64,000 bases of DNA, taken from contig OY811984.1 of assembly GCA_963681505.1 (NCBI GenBank), positions 5,246,378 to 5,310,377 on the forward strand, read 5' to 3'. Under the pieces are notes generated by a model. It ran no database searches. It saw nothing but the letters and a program-made list of their open reading frames with translations, and had not been told where the DNA came from. The DNA is from Eunapius fragilis (taxonomy: Eukaryota; Porifera; Demospongiae; Spongillida; Spongillidae). Within the stretch, counting starts at the first letter, position 1, and each line of letters opens with the position of its first letter. Positions 22,383 through 33,362 of this stretch are shown piece by piece. The translations under genes were made by a program, and so were the position numbers.

Positions 22383-22800
22383 GTGTATAAAAAATCTAAT
22401 GAGAGAGCATTCTCTGACGTAAAAGTTTTCAACCCTACGCCCCCTCAAATAGACGACCACAACTATCTGTCTGCTACCGTTCCCATGAAGCTTAAAGAAA
22501 CGAGCCTATATGAGCAAAGGATCCTCGAAGTTGAACATGCCTCCTTCACCCTACTCATCTTCTCTGCCACCGGTGGCTTAGGAAGAGAGGCCACAGTGGC
22601 TTACAAACGTATTGCTGCTCAGCTCTCGCCACTTATATAGTTCAACCATGGCTTGGATTCGATGTCATGATTCCTTCTCCCTCCTACGCTCCTCCATCAT
22701 GTGCGTCAGAGAAGCTCGATCATATAGGCCATGCTTTTAACCACTCCAGTCCCCTGTTGACCTGATTGCAAAGGTCGCACATGCAGGTCTCATCCAGTCT
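22383..22800 (+). pseudogene. C-terminal end of a LINE-type ORF
   Basis: The 85-codon frame contains DVKVFNP, YEQRILEVEHASFTLLIFSA and TGGLGREATVAYKRIAAQLS. These blocks sit at the C-terminal end of a non-LTR retrotransposon-type ORF common in marine invertebrate genomes. A stop ends the frame at 22640, but related sequence (SFSLLRSSIM in another frame) continues to about 22730. No poly-A tail or target duplication seen. Family assignment is from memory of the motif. Confidence 0.55.
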
Positions 22801-23082
22801 TTACTTTACTGACTACCGCTTCTAAATTTAGTACTCATATTATTTCACTGATTCTAAGTTAGTATATACTTGGTGCATCCAAGTCTTATATTTTTATTTA
22901 AAAATAATAATAAAATTGCACTTGCCTAATTGCTAAAACCACTCCTCCTATAGCCTTTCTTTTGATTCACTGCAGTTCTTTGATGAACAGGTACAACAAT
23001 GGTGAGCAATATCCCAATTGGTACCATTGATCTCTTTTTTATCTGTCAGGTATAGGTAGTAGCAGAAATAAGCAATTGGTAA
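22801..23082. other. Spacer between LINE fragments
   Basis: AT-rich sequence, nothing recognised. Confidence 0.4.
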
Positions 23083-23395
23083 ATGCCATTTCTAGCTTCA
23101 ACACCCTTGTATCCCCTAGTGATGCATGCCATCACAGTAGATGCTATTTTATCCTCTCCTTCCCAGCAGGCCTTGTCTAAGAAGTTGGACAGTCATCTTT
23201 TCAACTCAATTCTGATGACTTCCTCTCCTGCTAACAAGGCTCGCCTTCTTTCCTCTTCTGCTCCTTATTCTAGCTCTCTTGGCTGTCAGTTGTTCCTTCG
23301 GTTTCTTTGGATTGTATCTTGACTCCCCAGAGTTCCATACTGTGGTAAAGGGGTGGCTTGGCTTGAATTCTTCTGCCAGATCTAGCGTAGCGGTG
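23083..23395 (+). pseudogene. Upstream block of the same LINE-type ORF, displaced
   Basis: Reads QALSKKLDSHLFNSILMTSS then ANKARLLSSSAPYSSS. After a frame change comes GLYLDSPEFHTVVKGWLGLN. In intact relatives this block precedes the C-terminal block found at 22383-22640, yet here it lies downstream of it on the same strand. Two separate truncated copies or a rearrangement would explain the order. It ends against the TIR-element half copy at 23383-23446. Confidence 0.5.
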
Positions 23396-23446
23396 ATGTA
23401 ATCGATCCGCAGCAGTGACATATACTTGGGTCTTGGTACGAGACTA
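23383..23446. mobile_element. Half copy of the TAGTCTCG foldback family
   Basis: CTAGCGTAGCGGTGATGTAA, CCGCAG and GGTACGAGACTA match the right arm of the element at 29574-31865. The opposite arm and target duplication are missing. Confidence 0.7.
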
Positions 23447-23642
23447 TCTAAAAGTTATGACAGAAGATCTGCGGTATGGCGATCACAGTTTTTCTGATAA
23501 CGTTTCCGCATCAATCGCCATACTGTACATTGTTTTATCGGTGCTTAACCAAAGCGCTGGTAAGTAACCTAGCATTGTGCGCTAAGTATACATGTACCTA
23601 GCGATCGCTAGGTTAACGTAGCGATACCGCTAGGTGCACTTA

Positions 23643-23801
23643 AGCCTGGTTCACAATATGACGCAAAAGCTCGCGATGCGATGCAACATGATACGACGCT
23701 CATACTGGTACGTTATTAAAAATTGATGGCCGAGTCAAGAGCAGAGTTTTTTTTTTTCATCATCGCGACGCGGATTCTTGCGTCTTCTTGTGAACCAAGC
23801 T
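23643..23801. mobile_element. PIF/Harbinger-like MITE with TTA target duplication
   Basis: AGCCTGGTTCACA at the left is matched by TGTGAACCAAGCT at the right (one mismatch), with TTA at 23640-23642 and 23802-23804. Inner words (GCGATGCGATG, CATCGCGACGCG) are also mirrored. A decayed relative lies at about 51440-51595. Confidence 0.7.
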
Positions 23802-23989
23802 TTAGCGAACTGCGTAAAGCTAGACACATTATTCCGAACTTAGTTATGATTCGTTTTTTTTAAAAATGAACTTGAAACACTTTATAAATGCTATTTGCAT
23901 TATGCTACTACCCCCAGGTCTCGTGTTAATAAGGCAAGTAATCACTAGGTTCTCTGTAAAAACAGAGTGAGGAGGCAGTTTTGTGTGCA

Positions 23990-25030
23990 CATTGAATGAA
24001 CAGAAACTTTATGAATGCATCTACCTAAATGATGCTAAGTATAGTGCAATACATTTGAAACTAACAATTTTTGGTTTGTACTGAATGCTCTAGTCCAAGG
24101 TCATCTTGTTGAAGATGGTTGTGTACAGCAATAATAGTCTCAGATTCCCCTGACACTGGATTCAGTCTCCAACGCTACTTGATGTGGTCATCGACAGGAA
24201 GTGTGTGGTTCCATGTACTCTTCTTTGGAGTACCTTTACTTCTTGCATGGTTCATTCCACACATGACCATGCATATATGCACTTGGTAGCACTTCCAATA
24301 GGTTTAGTAGTGAAAATGGTAGCTGTGTCTCCACGCTGAGCACTATCTTGAAATGCAAGATCTTGGCAATATTTCTTTGGAAATTCTATGTGGGCTGTTT
24401 TCAAAAGACCTGAAAAGTAGAGCCCTTGCTCAAGCAAAGCAGTATGGCAAGCAACAGAAGCAAAGGCACTGTCTCCATGTATGACACGACCAGAACCATG
24501 TAGAGTTTCTGTTAGTCAGAGAACAAGCGCAACTGACTTATAGGGTACCTATCACAGTATGCCTTCTTTGCCGTTATACATCAGTTGCCTCCCGAATTTT
24601 TAATTCCAGTCTCTGCATCTGCTAGGTTCTTATACTCAATTCCAACACCTTGGGTTGTCTTGCAATTTTGCGTAGAGATGGAATACCTTTGATGGGTATT
24701 CTCAAAAAAAAAAGGCTTACACATCCCCATTATTCACTCAGTCCCAGATACCACAACTTCTCTGCGCCTCTGGTTAAATGCATGAATTAAAGAATGGGCC
24801 GGCTATGTACCAAGGATTATCATCAGAATGGTCAGGGGGTCCACAGCTTTAGATACCGGCCTCCTCCATGACAGGTACAGATCACGAGCAAGATTAAACC
24901 TACCTCCAAGATTGAATGGTGGACAAAACCCATCTTTGGTTCCCCACAACTCTCGAATGTTGCACCCGCCAATGAAATACCTAGTAACACACCAATACAC
25001 TGCCAATTTCATATTCAGTGAAATGATCAA
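23990..25030 (-). pseudogene. piggyBac-like (PGBD-type) transposase, degenerate
   Basis: Reading the minus strand from 25030 downward: NIRELWGTKDGFCPPFNLGG; then, in other frames, a GSGRVIHGDSAFASVACHT block around 24490; then LLEQGLYFSGLLKTAHIEFP (about 24430-24370); and finally PVDDHIK and IIAVHNHLQQDDLGLEHS near 24150-24080. The order and motifs match piggyBac-derived transposases (catalytic Asp block GDSAFAS; D-V/A-H-N-H block). Many frame changes and stops are present. I did not find TTAA-flanked TIRs. Confidence 0.6.
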
Positions 25031-26115
25031 GAGTGGATGGAATTGAGAGAGTCATTTATCCAAGCTAAATAGCGGGAAGAAAAGTGTGGTACCCGGTGGA
25101 GACAGGCGCGAATCGAAGGAGTGGTTCTTGAAAAGCCTAAATAAAAAACTGCAGACGAGTTAAGTGGACCATTGGTAACGAGTCTTGTGTGCCAGATCAC
25201 AATGTATAGCGTTTTGGAAGAAGCTCACAGCAGCAAGTTGAAATGCTCCCCGTTACTTCTCCTGATATCGCAGCCTTTCCAGACGGGCTTATGGTAGAAG
25301 AAGAACACGATGATCATCAGCGCGAAAGAACATTCCTGGATGATGAACCTCATGAATTAGATGCTAGTGAAGATAATTCAGGCCTCGGGCATGGAGTGAC
25401 AGAGCAGGATCAATTGTGTGCTACGGTCAAAAGTGGTCACTACTCGAGGGTGGTGCATGTAACACAATGCCATGGAGCTAAGGATGGATGGCTGCGTATA
25501 TGGAAACACTTATACATATAGCGGTGGTCCTAGCAGTAGCAAACTGATGCATGGCATTCAGAGTATGACTGTTTCATGGCTAAGTTTCCTATGTGACCCT
25601 GTTCCAAACGTACGTATCAAGCTATCCTTTAAGCGTAAATTTGCTCCACTATCTCGGGGAGGACAACGCTAGCAGAAGGCTGACTCCATGCAAGACGAGA
25701 TCCGGGTGTACCGTGTGAAGCCATTTTGGAGACTTATATAGTTTTCCAACACGTGACAAAAAATGCTAGGTTAACCTAACAACCAGCGGATATTGGTTAA
25801 CGGTACCGGTCCATTTTGAATAAGCTACAAAAAAGATTTTTTATAGGTCTTATTATGCTCTTTACATTGATCTATTTTGTTTTGGCGGATTAGAGTATTT
25901 AAAATATTTGCGAAGTACCTAATCAAGGCCTGTGCAATGCGTGAATGCGTATATAGAACCATAGATAGAACTACCGATCAATCATTCACTCCTACCACAC
26001 ATGAGTATCGATACTCAATTTCTCTATATGACAATACACTGGCCGGCCCCGTATGCATGAATTAGCTATACGAGGGACAGTTCATGACAAAAGTTCACGG
26101 GACCCAAATATTATA
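25031..26115. other. Unannotated stretch with one acidic ORF
   Basis: Apart from the frame at 25243-25521 (listed separately) I see no gene, terminus or RNA. Short inverted words (GCTAGGTTAACCTAAC near 25767) resemble one near 45815. Confidence 0.35.
25243..25521 (+). CDS. Hypothetical acidic 92-aa ORF
   Basis: An open frame with an acidic stretch (EEEHDDHQRERTFLDDEPHE) of the sort found near the N-termini of transposases. It is upstream of, and antiparallel to, the piggyBac-like relic. No domain recognised; it may be non-coding. Confidence 0.2.
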   Translation: MLPVTSPDIAAFPDGLMVEEEHDDHQRERTFLDDEPHELDASEDNSGLGHGVTEQDQLCATVKSGHYSRVVHVTQCHGAKDGWLRIWKHLYI

Positions 26116-26266
26116 ACACAGTGAAAAAATGGGTCAAATCAATTATTGATTCCCAATTGATTTGACAGTAAAATCAAGCGCAAATCAAACGCACATGATT
26201 TTAATGTCATTGATTAAAAATCCGTCGTGAAATCAATAATTGATTTGACGCTTTTTTTTGCTGTGT
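26116..26266. mobile_element. Short foldback element
   Basis: AACACAGTGAAAAAA and GTCAAATCAATTATTGATT at the left are mirrored by AATCAATAATTGATTTGAC and CTGTGTT at the right. About 150 bp, no coding content, no clear target duplication. Confidence 0.65.
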
Positions 26267-26446
26267 TTACAAAATCCGTAAACGCTATGAACGCCCTATT
26301 TTCAAGACTTCATACTACACCATTTCTCTATGGTAAAATACATTTTGGGGTCTTGTACTTGCTCGGTACCAGTATTACAACGTCCGATGCCCCACAGTGT
26401 TTGAACCCGCCATGACTTTCGGCAGGAGTAATCAAATCCCTTCAAT

Positions 26447-26825
26447 GGACGAGTTGCGCGTAAGGTACAAAGAATTTAATCATCCTTAATTACATCCGGA
26501 CTGCTACTGTTTGAACGGAGCTCAACGTGTTATACCGCCATCCTTGGGAAACCTTGAGGAATAAACAGCTGCTATGCCTGGCACATGGTGCCGAGTGTGT
26601 GACAACAGCAAGTCCGGCGATCCAAATGCCTCCTTTCATTGATTCCCTACAAACCTAGAAAGGCGGCTATCTATCTAGCTTACCGTGTTTAACTTACAGC
26701 CATTTAAAGGATATAAAGCCTCACCATCGTGTTTGCTCCATCAGACATTTTCCAAATAGCGAAGCGAATAACAACCCCGAAACTACCCTCGGGGAAAAGG
26801 GGAAAAGGGGAAAAGGTTATCCTCG

Positions 26826-26856
<31 letters not shown>

Positions 26857-27535
26857 TATCGAGAAAGAGGGCTAAAAACCGAGAGGACAGTAAGCAGCTA
26901 ATTCGACTATAGATTCTCTATTGTCAACGTCAGTAACATCGGCACCATCAAGCATGCAGCAATTCTATGACAACATCCACCTTTAAACAACCTCCACTTT
27001 CTGTAGCTGATTTCGGAGAACAACTAGTGAGCGACTATCAAGTGCATGTGTTGCCCAACAATGTTGACGATGCCTCACAGTCTGGCGCATTACCCATCGA
27101 TGGGTTCAATCTACTCCCTTTAGACTGAATCATTAGTGAATGCTCGAGAGTAACTCCCCGTCTAGAAACTCAAAATACATCCAGAAACGAATATGCACCT
27201 ACAAAGATTAAATTTAAGATCGAACACGATGATTGCTTAGTTATAGAGTCTAACTGGGTTCATATTTTTTTGGCCTTCTACAACTTCCTTGGTCCAGTTG
27301 TTATTGATCTGCAGTACTGAGAGTCAAAGGAGGGCGCTCCTGTACGGAATTGAAAAACGAAAAATAGATCCAGAAAATCAACTGTTTATGGGTTTGGTGA
27401 AGCTAAGGCAAATATCATGACTAAACGTCACCGTTTCTTGGGCTGACAACTTTAAGACATAGAGACTAGCAGTCCGGACGTGACGTCACGTTCAATCAAA
27501 TGTTCAACATTCCATCGCTTACGCGCAACTGGTCC
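26447..27535 (+). mobile_element. ISL2EU-like element with AT target duplication
   Basis: Ends GGACGAGTTGCGCGTAAG (left) and its near inverse CTTACGCGCAACTGGTCC (right), each bordered by AT (26445-26446, 27536-27537). A second inner mirrored word, TCCGGACTGCTA, lies at about 26508 and 27470-27481. AT duplications and a THAP-bearing protein fit the ISL2EU group. A C run of about 31 interrupts the coding part at 26826-26856. Confidence 0.7.
26575..27440 (+). pseudogene. THAP-domain DDE transposase remnant
   Basis: From ATG at 26575: MPGTWCRVCDN...SFH, a stop where Arg is usual, then FPTNLERR. After a gap come DIKPHHRVCSIRHFPNSEAN and TLGKR. These are the two zinc-binding halves of a THAP (C2CH) domain with an extra residue in the CxxxH half. 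Near 27220-27330, ESNWVHIFLAFYNFLGPVVI then ESKEGAPVRN matches the linker found just before the helix-turn-helix and DDE core in THAP-fused ISL2EU-type transposases. The catalytic core is absent and stops are frequent. Confidence 0.6.
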
Positions 27536-28057
27536 ATTCGGTTTGTAGGTAAAGAGGGCCTGCACCTATTGATTTGTTCTTTTCGTTAATTTTTACTTCA
27601 TCCATTGTATATAACGTTAGGGAGATACAACTGCGTGCCGCTCGATTCGTGCCGATGATTTAGGCACCCGCATCACATACATTGAATTGCTTAAATCATT
27701 GGCGCGAATCGAGCGGGAAACGTGCACGCGCTCTGTACAGCTATATCTCCGTGACGGAATGAAAAATAACGAACAGAACAAATCATTAGGTACAGGACCT
27801 CTGTACTTACAAACCGAATTTGAAGCGATTTGATTACTTATGGCGGGTTCAAACCCTGTGGGGTGTATCGGAAGTTTTAAGCCTGGCACGTATAAAAGAC
27901 CCCAAAATGTACTTTACAATAGAGAAATGGTGTAATATGAAATATTTAAAATAGGACGTCGATAGTGTTTACTGTTCGGATATTATAATGATATAAACGC
28001 ATGGATTTTTATATTTGTCGCGATCTTCCCATATACCATGCACTTTACGGTCCTTAC

Positions 28058-28183
28058 CTTATTTGATTTTGAGGGAAGATTGCCGCCGTACACGTACAGC
28101 GCCGTTGGTATACATAGCAGTGCCCAGACGATAGCTACTATACAGCACTTAACTGCAACTACTGTGTATTTTCCGCCCGTCAT
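28058..28183 (-). CDS. Candidate first exon of a membrane-anchored host protein
   Basis: The minus-strand frame starts MTGGKYTVVAVKCCIVAIVW and continues through a hydrophobic helix (ALLCIPTALYVYGG) to NLPSKSNK, where an excellent donor occurs (AAG then GTAAGG, + strand 28057-28052). A short basic N-terminus before one hydrophobic segment suggests a signal peptide or signal anchor. No further exons were identified; the next 1.8 kb in the direction of transcription is the nested foldback/ISL2EU insertion, which would then be intronic. Protein family unknown. Confidence 0.4.
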
Positions 28184-29564
28184 CGATCCACGCGCATTAA
28201 TCCAATATGTTTCTTTTTTTTTTACTGCACGCTATTACGGTAACATCGTTGTCATGCAGTAATGATATTATCGTGTGTTAATTTGATTGAATAGACTGAG
28301 ATCGCATGACAAAAAACCTTCATGCAAATTTAAAGGCGCTATTATCTATCCCGCTCTTCACATGAGGAAGTTATCTATTCACTGCATGCACTCCCTTGCT
28401 CCCTTAATGAGCGGCCCGTATAATATGTAAGTACAAAATAAAAATAAAAACGTTCGGAGGAAACAGCATATAGTTGAGAGAAAAGCAGTGCTTATGCGGG
28501 TGCATAACCTCCCCATATCTGTCAATGCAGGCATTTACATGACCACAAGGTGACTGGCTACTTCCACCAGGACGAGTTTTGTTAAAAACCATCGATACCC
28601 TCAAGTTAAAAAAAAAATCGCTCTATTCGAGACACTGTAGAGTACCAGGAAAGCAATCAGCTCAATGTTTAGAAGGAAGCCATATTACAACTGTTTACAC
28701 AAAGCACTCCACGGGAATGTTTATGGACCCAATAACATTTCGTGGTATATTGTGCATAGCACACCTCAGAAACATCAGCTAGTATGGAGTAAACCTCCAG
28801 CAACATGGCCACCACGTGATCAAGCATATAGGTGAGTTGTCCTGCACAGTATTCATTTATACATACACACTCTCCGCACACACATAACCCACAGATACTA
28901 TAACAATATGCACTCCAAAATGCATTGGTGAAATCACAATTCTATATTACTCACCCAAAACACCAAACAATATTTTCAAGTGCACACTCCGAGCATATGC
29001 AACTATATGACACCCCCCCCCCCCACCCCCCCATCAGCATACACACCCAAAGTTCTCATCCACCAACAACACACCATAACACATGTGTGCATTCCTTATA
29101 CCCTACACATCATGCAGTGGCAGAGTTTCATTGATCAAGGGGGTTTGCCCCCCCCCCCCCCCCCCCCCATATTTTTTGCCCCCTCTTTGGCAACTATGGG
29201 ATAACAAGTGAACCAACACATGCAAAGAATTGTTTCCCCTAATGTTTTTCACAAAAATTACAAACCGCAACTTTCGTGACTATTCATTTATGGGGTAGAT
29301 TTTTTTTCACTCGATTCGGCACCGCGCTGATTTTTTTTTAACTGCATGAGAAGGCCCCCCCCCCCCCCCCCCGCCCCCTCCCCCCTTTTATTATTTTTAG
29401 CACCCAGGCAGCCATCTTGGTTCCAATGGATGCATACAGACAAGTGATAGGGGACCGTTCATAAATTACGTCACGCTGAAGCCCCCAGGGGATCGGGAAG
29501 GGGCAACGGTCGGATGGTTATTATTTAGTGCAAGCGTTATTATGATCTCATTTTCCCCATCTGC
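28184..29564. other. Unannotated stretch with C-rich runs
   Basis: Contains C-rich tracts at about 29010-29028, 29149-29168 and 29356-29385. GCAGTGGCAGAGTTTCA near 29114 recalls a hAT terminus but lacks a partner. Short minus-strand frames at 28404-28604 and 28669-28881 show no recognisable domain. Confidence 0.35.
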
Positions 29565-29756
29565 AGCTCCATGTAGTCTCGTTCCCAGACCACACTAGCA
29601 GCTGCGGGTGGATTACATCACCGCTACGCTAGAAGTGGTCTGCTAACAAAATTGGTTCTATGCCCGGGCCATTTCCAACCGTACAATCAGAATGCAGGTG
29701 CTCCGTGACGTCACGATAATTAGGTAATGAATTATTTATAGAGCAGTTAATATACG

Positions 29757-30000
29757 ATGGCTATGTCACACCTGGAGCTCGACAATGCGATAATTCAGGC
29801 ATCTCAACAGTTGGGTTATGCGACGATTCGTCCAGACCAGAACAGAGCTATCAAAAGCTTAATGGAAGGGTGTGATGTTTTTATTAGCTTGCCGACGGGG
29901 AGTGGAAAGTCTCTGTGCTACCCTACGCTTTCGATTACCTCTACAAACGCGTTGGCAGTATCGTGGTGGTCGTTTCACCCTTGATTGCTAAGTATTGGGC
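29757..30000 (+). pseudogene. RecQ-like helicase N-terminal fragment
   Basis: Reads AIIQASQQLGYATIRPDQNR (Q-motif region) then DVFISLPTGSGKSLCYPTL with an intact Walker A (GSGKS). After a frame change near 29915 it continues YAFDYLYKRVGSIVVVVSPL (motif Ia region). The helicase similarity ends abruptly at about 29985; motifs II to VI are absent. RecQ-like helicases of this type occur in many copies in sponge and cnidarian genomes and are often transposon-borne, so the source may be another element and not a host repair gene. Confidence 0.7.
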
Positions 30001-30201
30001 TATTCCATTTAATGCACAGACGATCCATTTAATGCGCAGACGGAGGGAGATCTTTGATTTCAGGTCCTTTCTAATGCTATCCAATTTATCGTGCAGTGCC
30101 AAGTACTTCTTGATCGAGTCGAAGCACCTTGGACACAAGTACCCTGATTCATACTCTCTCCCAGATTCCTTTGTTTTATTTGTCTCGATCGCTAAACCCA
30201 T
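29941..30201 (-). pseudogene. Cysteine-pair protein fragment inside the TIR element
   Basis: An 86-codon minus-strand frame with GYLCPRCFDSIKKYLALHDK and a lysine-rich helix (LDSIRKDLKSKI). One CxxC pair and a basic coiled-coil-like tail are visible. It begins where the RecQ similarity stops and lies in the opposite orientation, suggesting a second captured piece. Function unknown. Confidence 0.35.
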
Positions 30202-30273
30202 TAAAACCGCTCTGCAGCGTTGCGATATCGTACTAGCAAGCTGCCTCCTATTCTGCTATCTAAAACCGGAGCG

Positions 30274-31654
30274 CAGGGGCGGATGCAGGAAATTTCGAAG
30301 GGGGGGTCACCACAGGGGGTGGGTGCGGGAGGGGGAAGCGCGGAAGTTTTGAAATCATAGATTAGACGGGCTGGCATTGCATGCAAAATTAACTACTTTT
30401 CATACACACGAACATGTACAGGTTTTTTTTTTAAAATCCAAAAATTCGATTATGCTGGCAAAGGTGCCATGAATGATACGTATGTGCCGGACACTTAAGT
30501 ATGTTGGAGCGGATAAAATAAATGCGCATGCATGCATGCGCATCACGATCATTTACAGTGTTACATTATGATTATACATAATACATGTCAGTATAGTCAT
30601 AAAATTGCGACAAAATGATTTTAAATATCGATATCCCTTTGAGTTACTTGTCTTTGTGATAAAGAGTAGAGAAGAGACGTCGTGGTTGCTTCCGAATGAA
30701 CTCTTCTACTACAGCACGACTATCGATCTGCATGCACATCATACTGGATATGCATCAGACACAATGATGACAACCTCTCTTCACCCATACATGAACGAAA
30801 AACAGTTTTCACTGCAGAGAATGAACGCTCTGCCTCAAGTTTGTAACAGGACTATTTGCTTGGTGATTGGATCTGTTCTGCTGCCGTCCAACTACTCGAG
30901 GTTGTTTTTCTTCGCCTCCAGTGCATCTCGTAATATGAAGAATTTCTTCGTACCAACTTTCATATCTCTCATCAATGCCTCTACGTATGGTCTCAAGTTC
31001 TCAACATCTTTGACCACGCTTTCAACATCACAGAATGCTTCATATATACCCAGATCTCGCTTTTGAAGCTCGGATGTTATACCACGTAAAGGCATCAAAA
31101 TGTTCTTCAGTGCAACAATACAAACAGAAAACTCGAAATTCCTAAATGAGGCTAAAATACCTTGCACTTTAGTGTCAGAGTCCCAACTCCAGCCATCTGT
31201 GCAGCCTTCAAAATCTTCATTACTAGTGTAAAAGTGAGGTGAGATAATCAGCTATAGTTCACATACTGTGACTACTGATTCCGCTAAAAAAAAAAGCAAT
31301 GCTTTGAAATTTCCTTTGTTAGTACTTTCATTGGCAGTACTATCATCCCGGTGGCCTCTAAGTGCAATTCCTTGCTTACCACAGTACACTAAACAATCAG
31401 CAATGCTTTCTAAAGCTGCTTTGTTATAAGAGAATTCATTGTCTTGCTGTTGAAGCATCTGTACATCAATCAACCCCCCCCTCCATGTATCCGCCACTGC
31501 TCCCGCGCGAAGCGCGGACGCTTTTGTTGCTATGCAATTTAAAACGCTATATGGCGCTATGAATATATAATTAGACGAACGAAAGGGGGGGGGGGGGGGG
31601 GGCACGTGCTCCCGGTGCCCCCCCCCCCCCTCCCCCTACCTGGATCCGCCACTG
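30274..31654 (-). mobile_element. hAT element with transposase remnant, 5-bp target duplication GAGCG
   Basis: Left end CAGGGGCGGATGCAGG, right end CCTGGATCCGCCACTG, with GAGCG at 30269-30273 and 31655-31659. G runs lie near both ends (about 30300 and 31587-31630). It carries pieces of a hAT-type transposase on the minus strand. It shares termini with the short elements at 3876-4186 and 7259-7553 and is a plausible relative of their autonomous source. It is inserted within the 29574-31865 element. Confidence 0.8.
30880..31605 (-). pseudogene. hAT (ZMYM1/DUF4371-type) transposase remnant
   Basis: From 31605 downward on the minus strand: NKAALESIADCLVYCGKQGI then ALRGHRDDSTANES and NKGNFKALLFFLAES, the well-known N-terminal block of ZMYM1-like hAT transposases. 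Further down, GITSELQKRDLGIYEAFCDV and VVKDVENLRPYVEALMRDMK (31090-30950) match the mid-region helix block. The catalytic core between them and the C-terminal dimerisation domain are largely lost. Confidence 0.65.
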
Positions 31655-32100
31655 GAGCGTCGCACAACTTGCATCTATTCATTTTACAAACGTATTGACC
31701 AATGACACCGTTAATGAGTGTTGACGCGACACTTACACCCAATGACGTCACAACTGTTACGAACGTGCGTATAACCAATTTTGTTAGCCAGTTTCCCAGA
31801 CCACTTCTAGCGTAGCGGTGATGTAATCCATCCGCAGCTGCTAGTGTGGTCTGGGAACGAGACTAAGCTCCATGCGTGTCCTGGTCGAATTCGGAAAATT
31901 TAGTTCGAGCCTCGTACTACAATTATGCGTATTAGAAAAGCATTATCAGAGAGCTATAGAGTGGTCGGGATGGCATGGCAAATGAAAAAAAAAAAAACAG
32001 TCGTAAAAGAATGCAGACAGCCTTAACCTTAGCATTCTTCGAATGAAGCGTAGCTACGAGTAGGCCTTCTCTGACCTCTCCCGATATTACCGGTCATCTA

Positions 32101-33362
32101 GGGGGCTTGCCCAAACGATTTTTTGGAAAATAGCGTCATTGTGACGTTAGTGGGGGGGGGGGGGGGGGGGAGGATATGACGCTAAAAAAATTTATTATCT
32201 GCGAGTGTTGTTTTTTATATTCACTATGTCTATTCAGACTACACTTTTTATGCACTATCTAACAATAACTCAATGACGTTAGGGGGGTGGGGGTTAATAT
32301 TAGTCGGGCGGGCCCTACCACCGCGTTTGGTCGGGTGGTAGGGCTTCAAGCCTATACCAAGATTTGTGCAGAACAGTTATGTAATATATGCTGTGAATAT
32401 CATTATGTTATAATATACAGTACAGGGGGGACTCGCAAGTGGAGACTTTTCGCACCTCGCAGATGGAGAAAATACGCAACATTCATTGCACCTTTAACAT
32501 AACTGTCAGTTGATACAGCCCTTCTGACTTCAGTACCGCTTACAGTATTCATTGGCTGTTGAATAACGTTGTGGCTTATTTATAGCGCTTCGTAATCCGC
32601 CCCCTTTCTCCAACCATAAAAGATTTAGCTAGCTTCTCCACGCCCTGCCTACTTCTTACCTTCATTTCAAAGCTACGTGTACCTAATACCAGCATGCTCA
32701 CTTCCAGTCATTTCAACCTTGCTTTGTTACCTTGGTGGAGGGACACAACCTGAGTATCCAACCCAAAGTAGGAAACTTTGAATGATGCACTATCAGTACA
32801 CTGTTACCTCAAGTGTTCACTTGCTTGATGATATACACTTGCACCTTTGTTGAGCATCTGACCATGTAACAAGGGGTAGGTAGGCATACATTAATAAAGA
32901 TGTACATGTACCGACTAGGACATCAGTCTCCCTGCAAGGTTCAGAACATTGTCAATGATCTAAATTTTGGAAGGGAGGAGTGCAGTTATCCTAATCCCCA
33001 CCATACCATGATAGCTCATCTTAGATCTGTCAGTAAACACACCATTTTCTGCTGTGCGACTAAAACAAAAGGTACAGTGTTTGGATTGATGGTCTTCTGA
33101 AGGTTCACACCATCATGCATTTGCAAAATGTCGATGGTATGGTTATGGTAATTTTTGATGACAAATGTGTGCGTACAATACATTGTAGCCGCAGCATTAC
33201 ATGTTAAAAATGGTACTGGTTTATATATTTAGAACAGCTTTGCCAACCATTCATGCAGAGAACACAGATCAATTGCGTTAAGGTCTCTGGCTCATTGAGG
33301 CAGATGGACGTTGTGGACAAATGTCTGTGGAGCATGATCAGGTTAGGCTGGCTGCCACTGGG
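32101..33362 (+). repeat. Left TIR of the pogo-type element
   Basis: About 1.26 kb, mirrored by 35641-37272. It contains a mirrored 66-codon frame (32900-33100) that is also open at 35858-36109 inverse, simply because the arms are near-identical. It includes AGCGCTTCGTAATCCGCCCC at about 32584. Confidence 0.85.

Larger units (their letters stand above)
26271..27985. mobile_element. Long foldback element split by a THAP/ISL2EU element
   Basis: Left arm 26271-26446 (including CCATTTCTCTATGGTAAAAT and GTTTGAACCCGCCAT) is mirrored by about 27830-27985. The inner arm from 27536 (TCGGTTTGTAGGTA) is mirrored by 27750-27830 (TACTTACAAACCGAA). Removing the insertion at 26447-27535 leaves an almost continuous inverted repeat of roughly 620 bp. 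No ORF or recognisable superfamily terminus. Confidence 0.75.
29574..31865. mobile_element. TIR element with 9-bp target duplication, carrying gene fragments
   Basis: Left end TAGTCTCGTTCCCAGACC and right end GGTCTGGGAACGAGACTA. About 90 bp of each end is inversely matched through ATTACATCACCGCTACGC. AGCTCCATG stands directly outside both ends (29565-29573, 31866-31874). A 9-bp duplication and TIRs of this length suit Mutator-like elements. Inside are a plus-strand RecQ-helicase fragment, a minus-strand CxxC protein fragment and a later hAT insertion at 30274-31654. Without the hAT the element is about 0.9 kb and encodes no transposase. Relatives: 54414-54527 (complete, no cargo) and 23383-23446 (half). 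Confidence 0.75.

Noticed and set aside
26116-26266. CACAGTG-started foldback as a miniature of the RAG1/Transib-type element
   Set aside because: Similarity stops after seven bases and no 5-bp target duplication is present.
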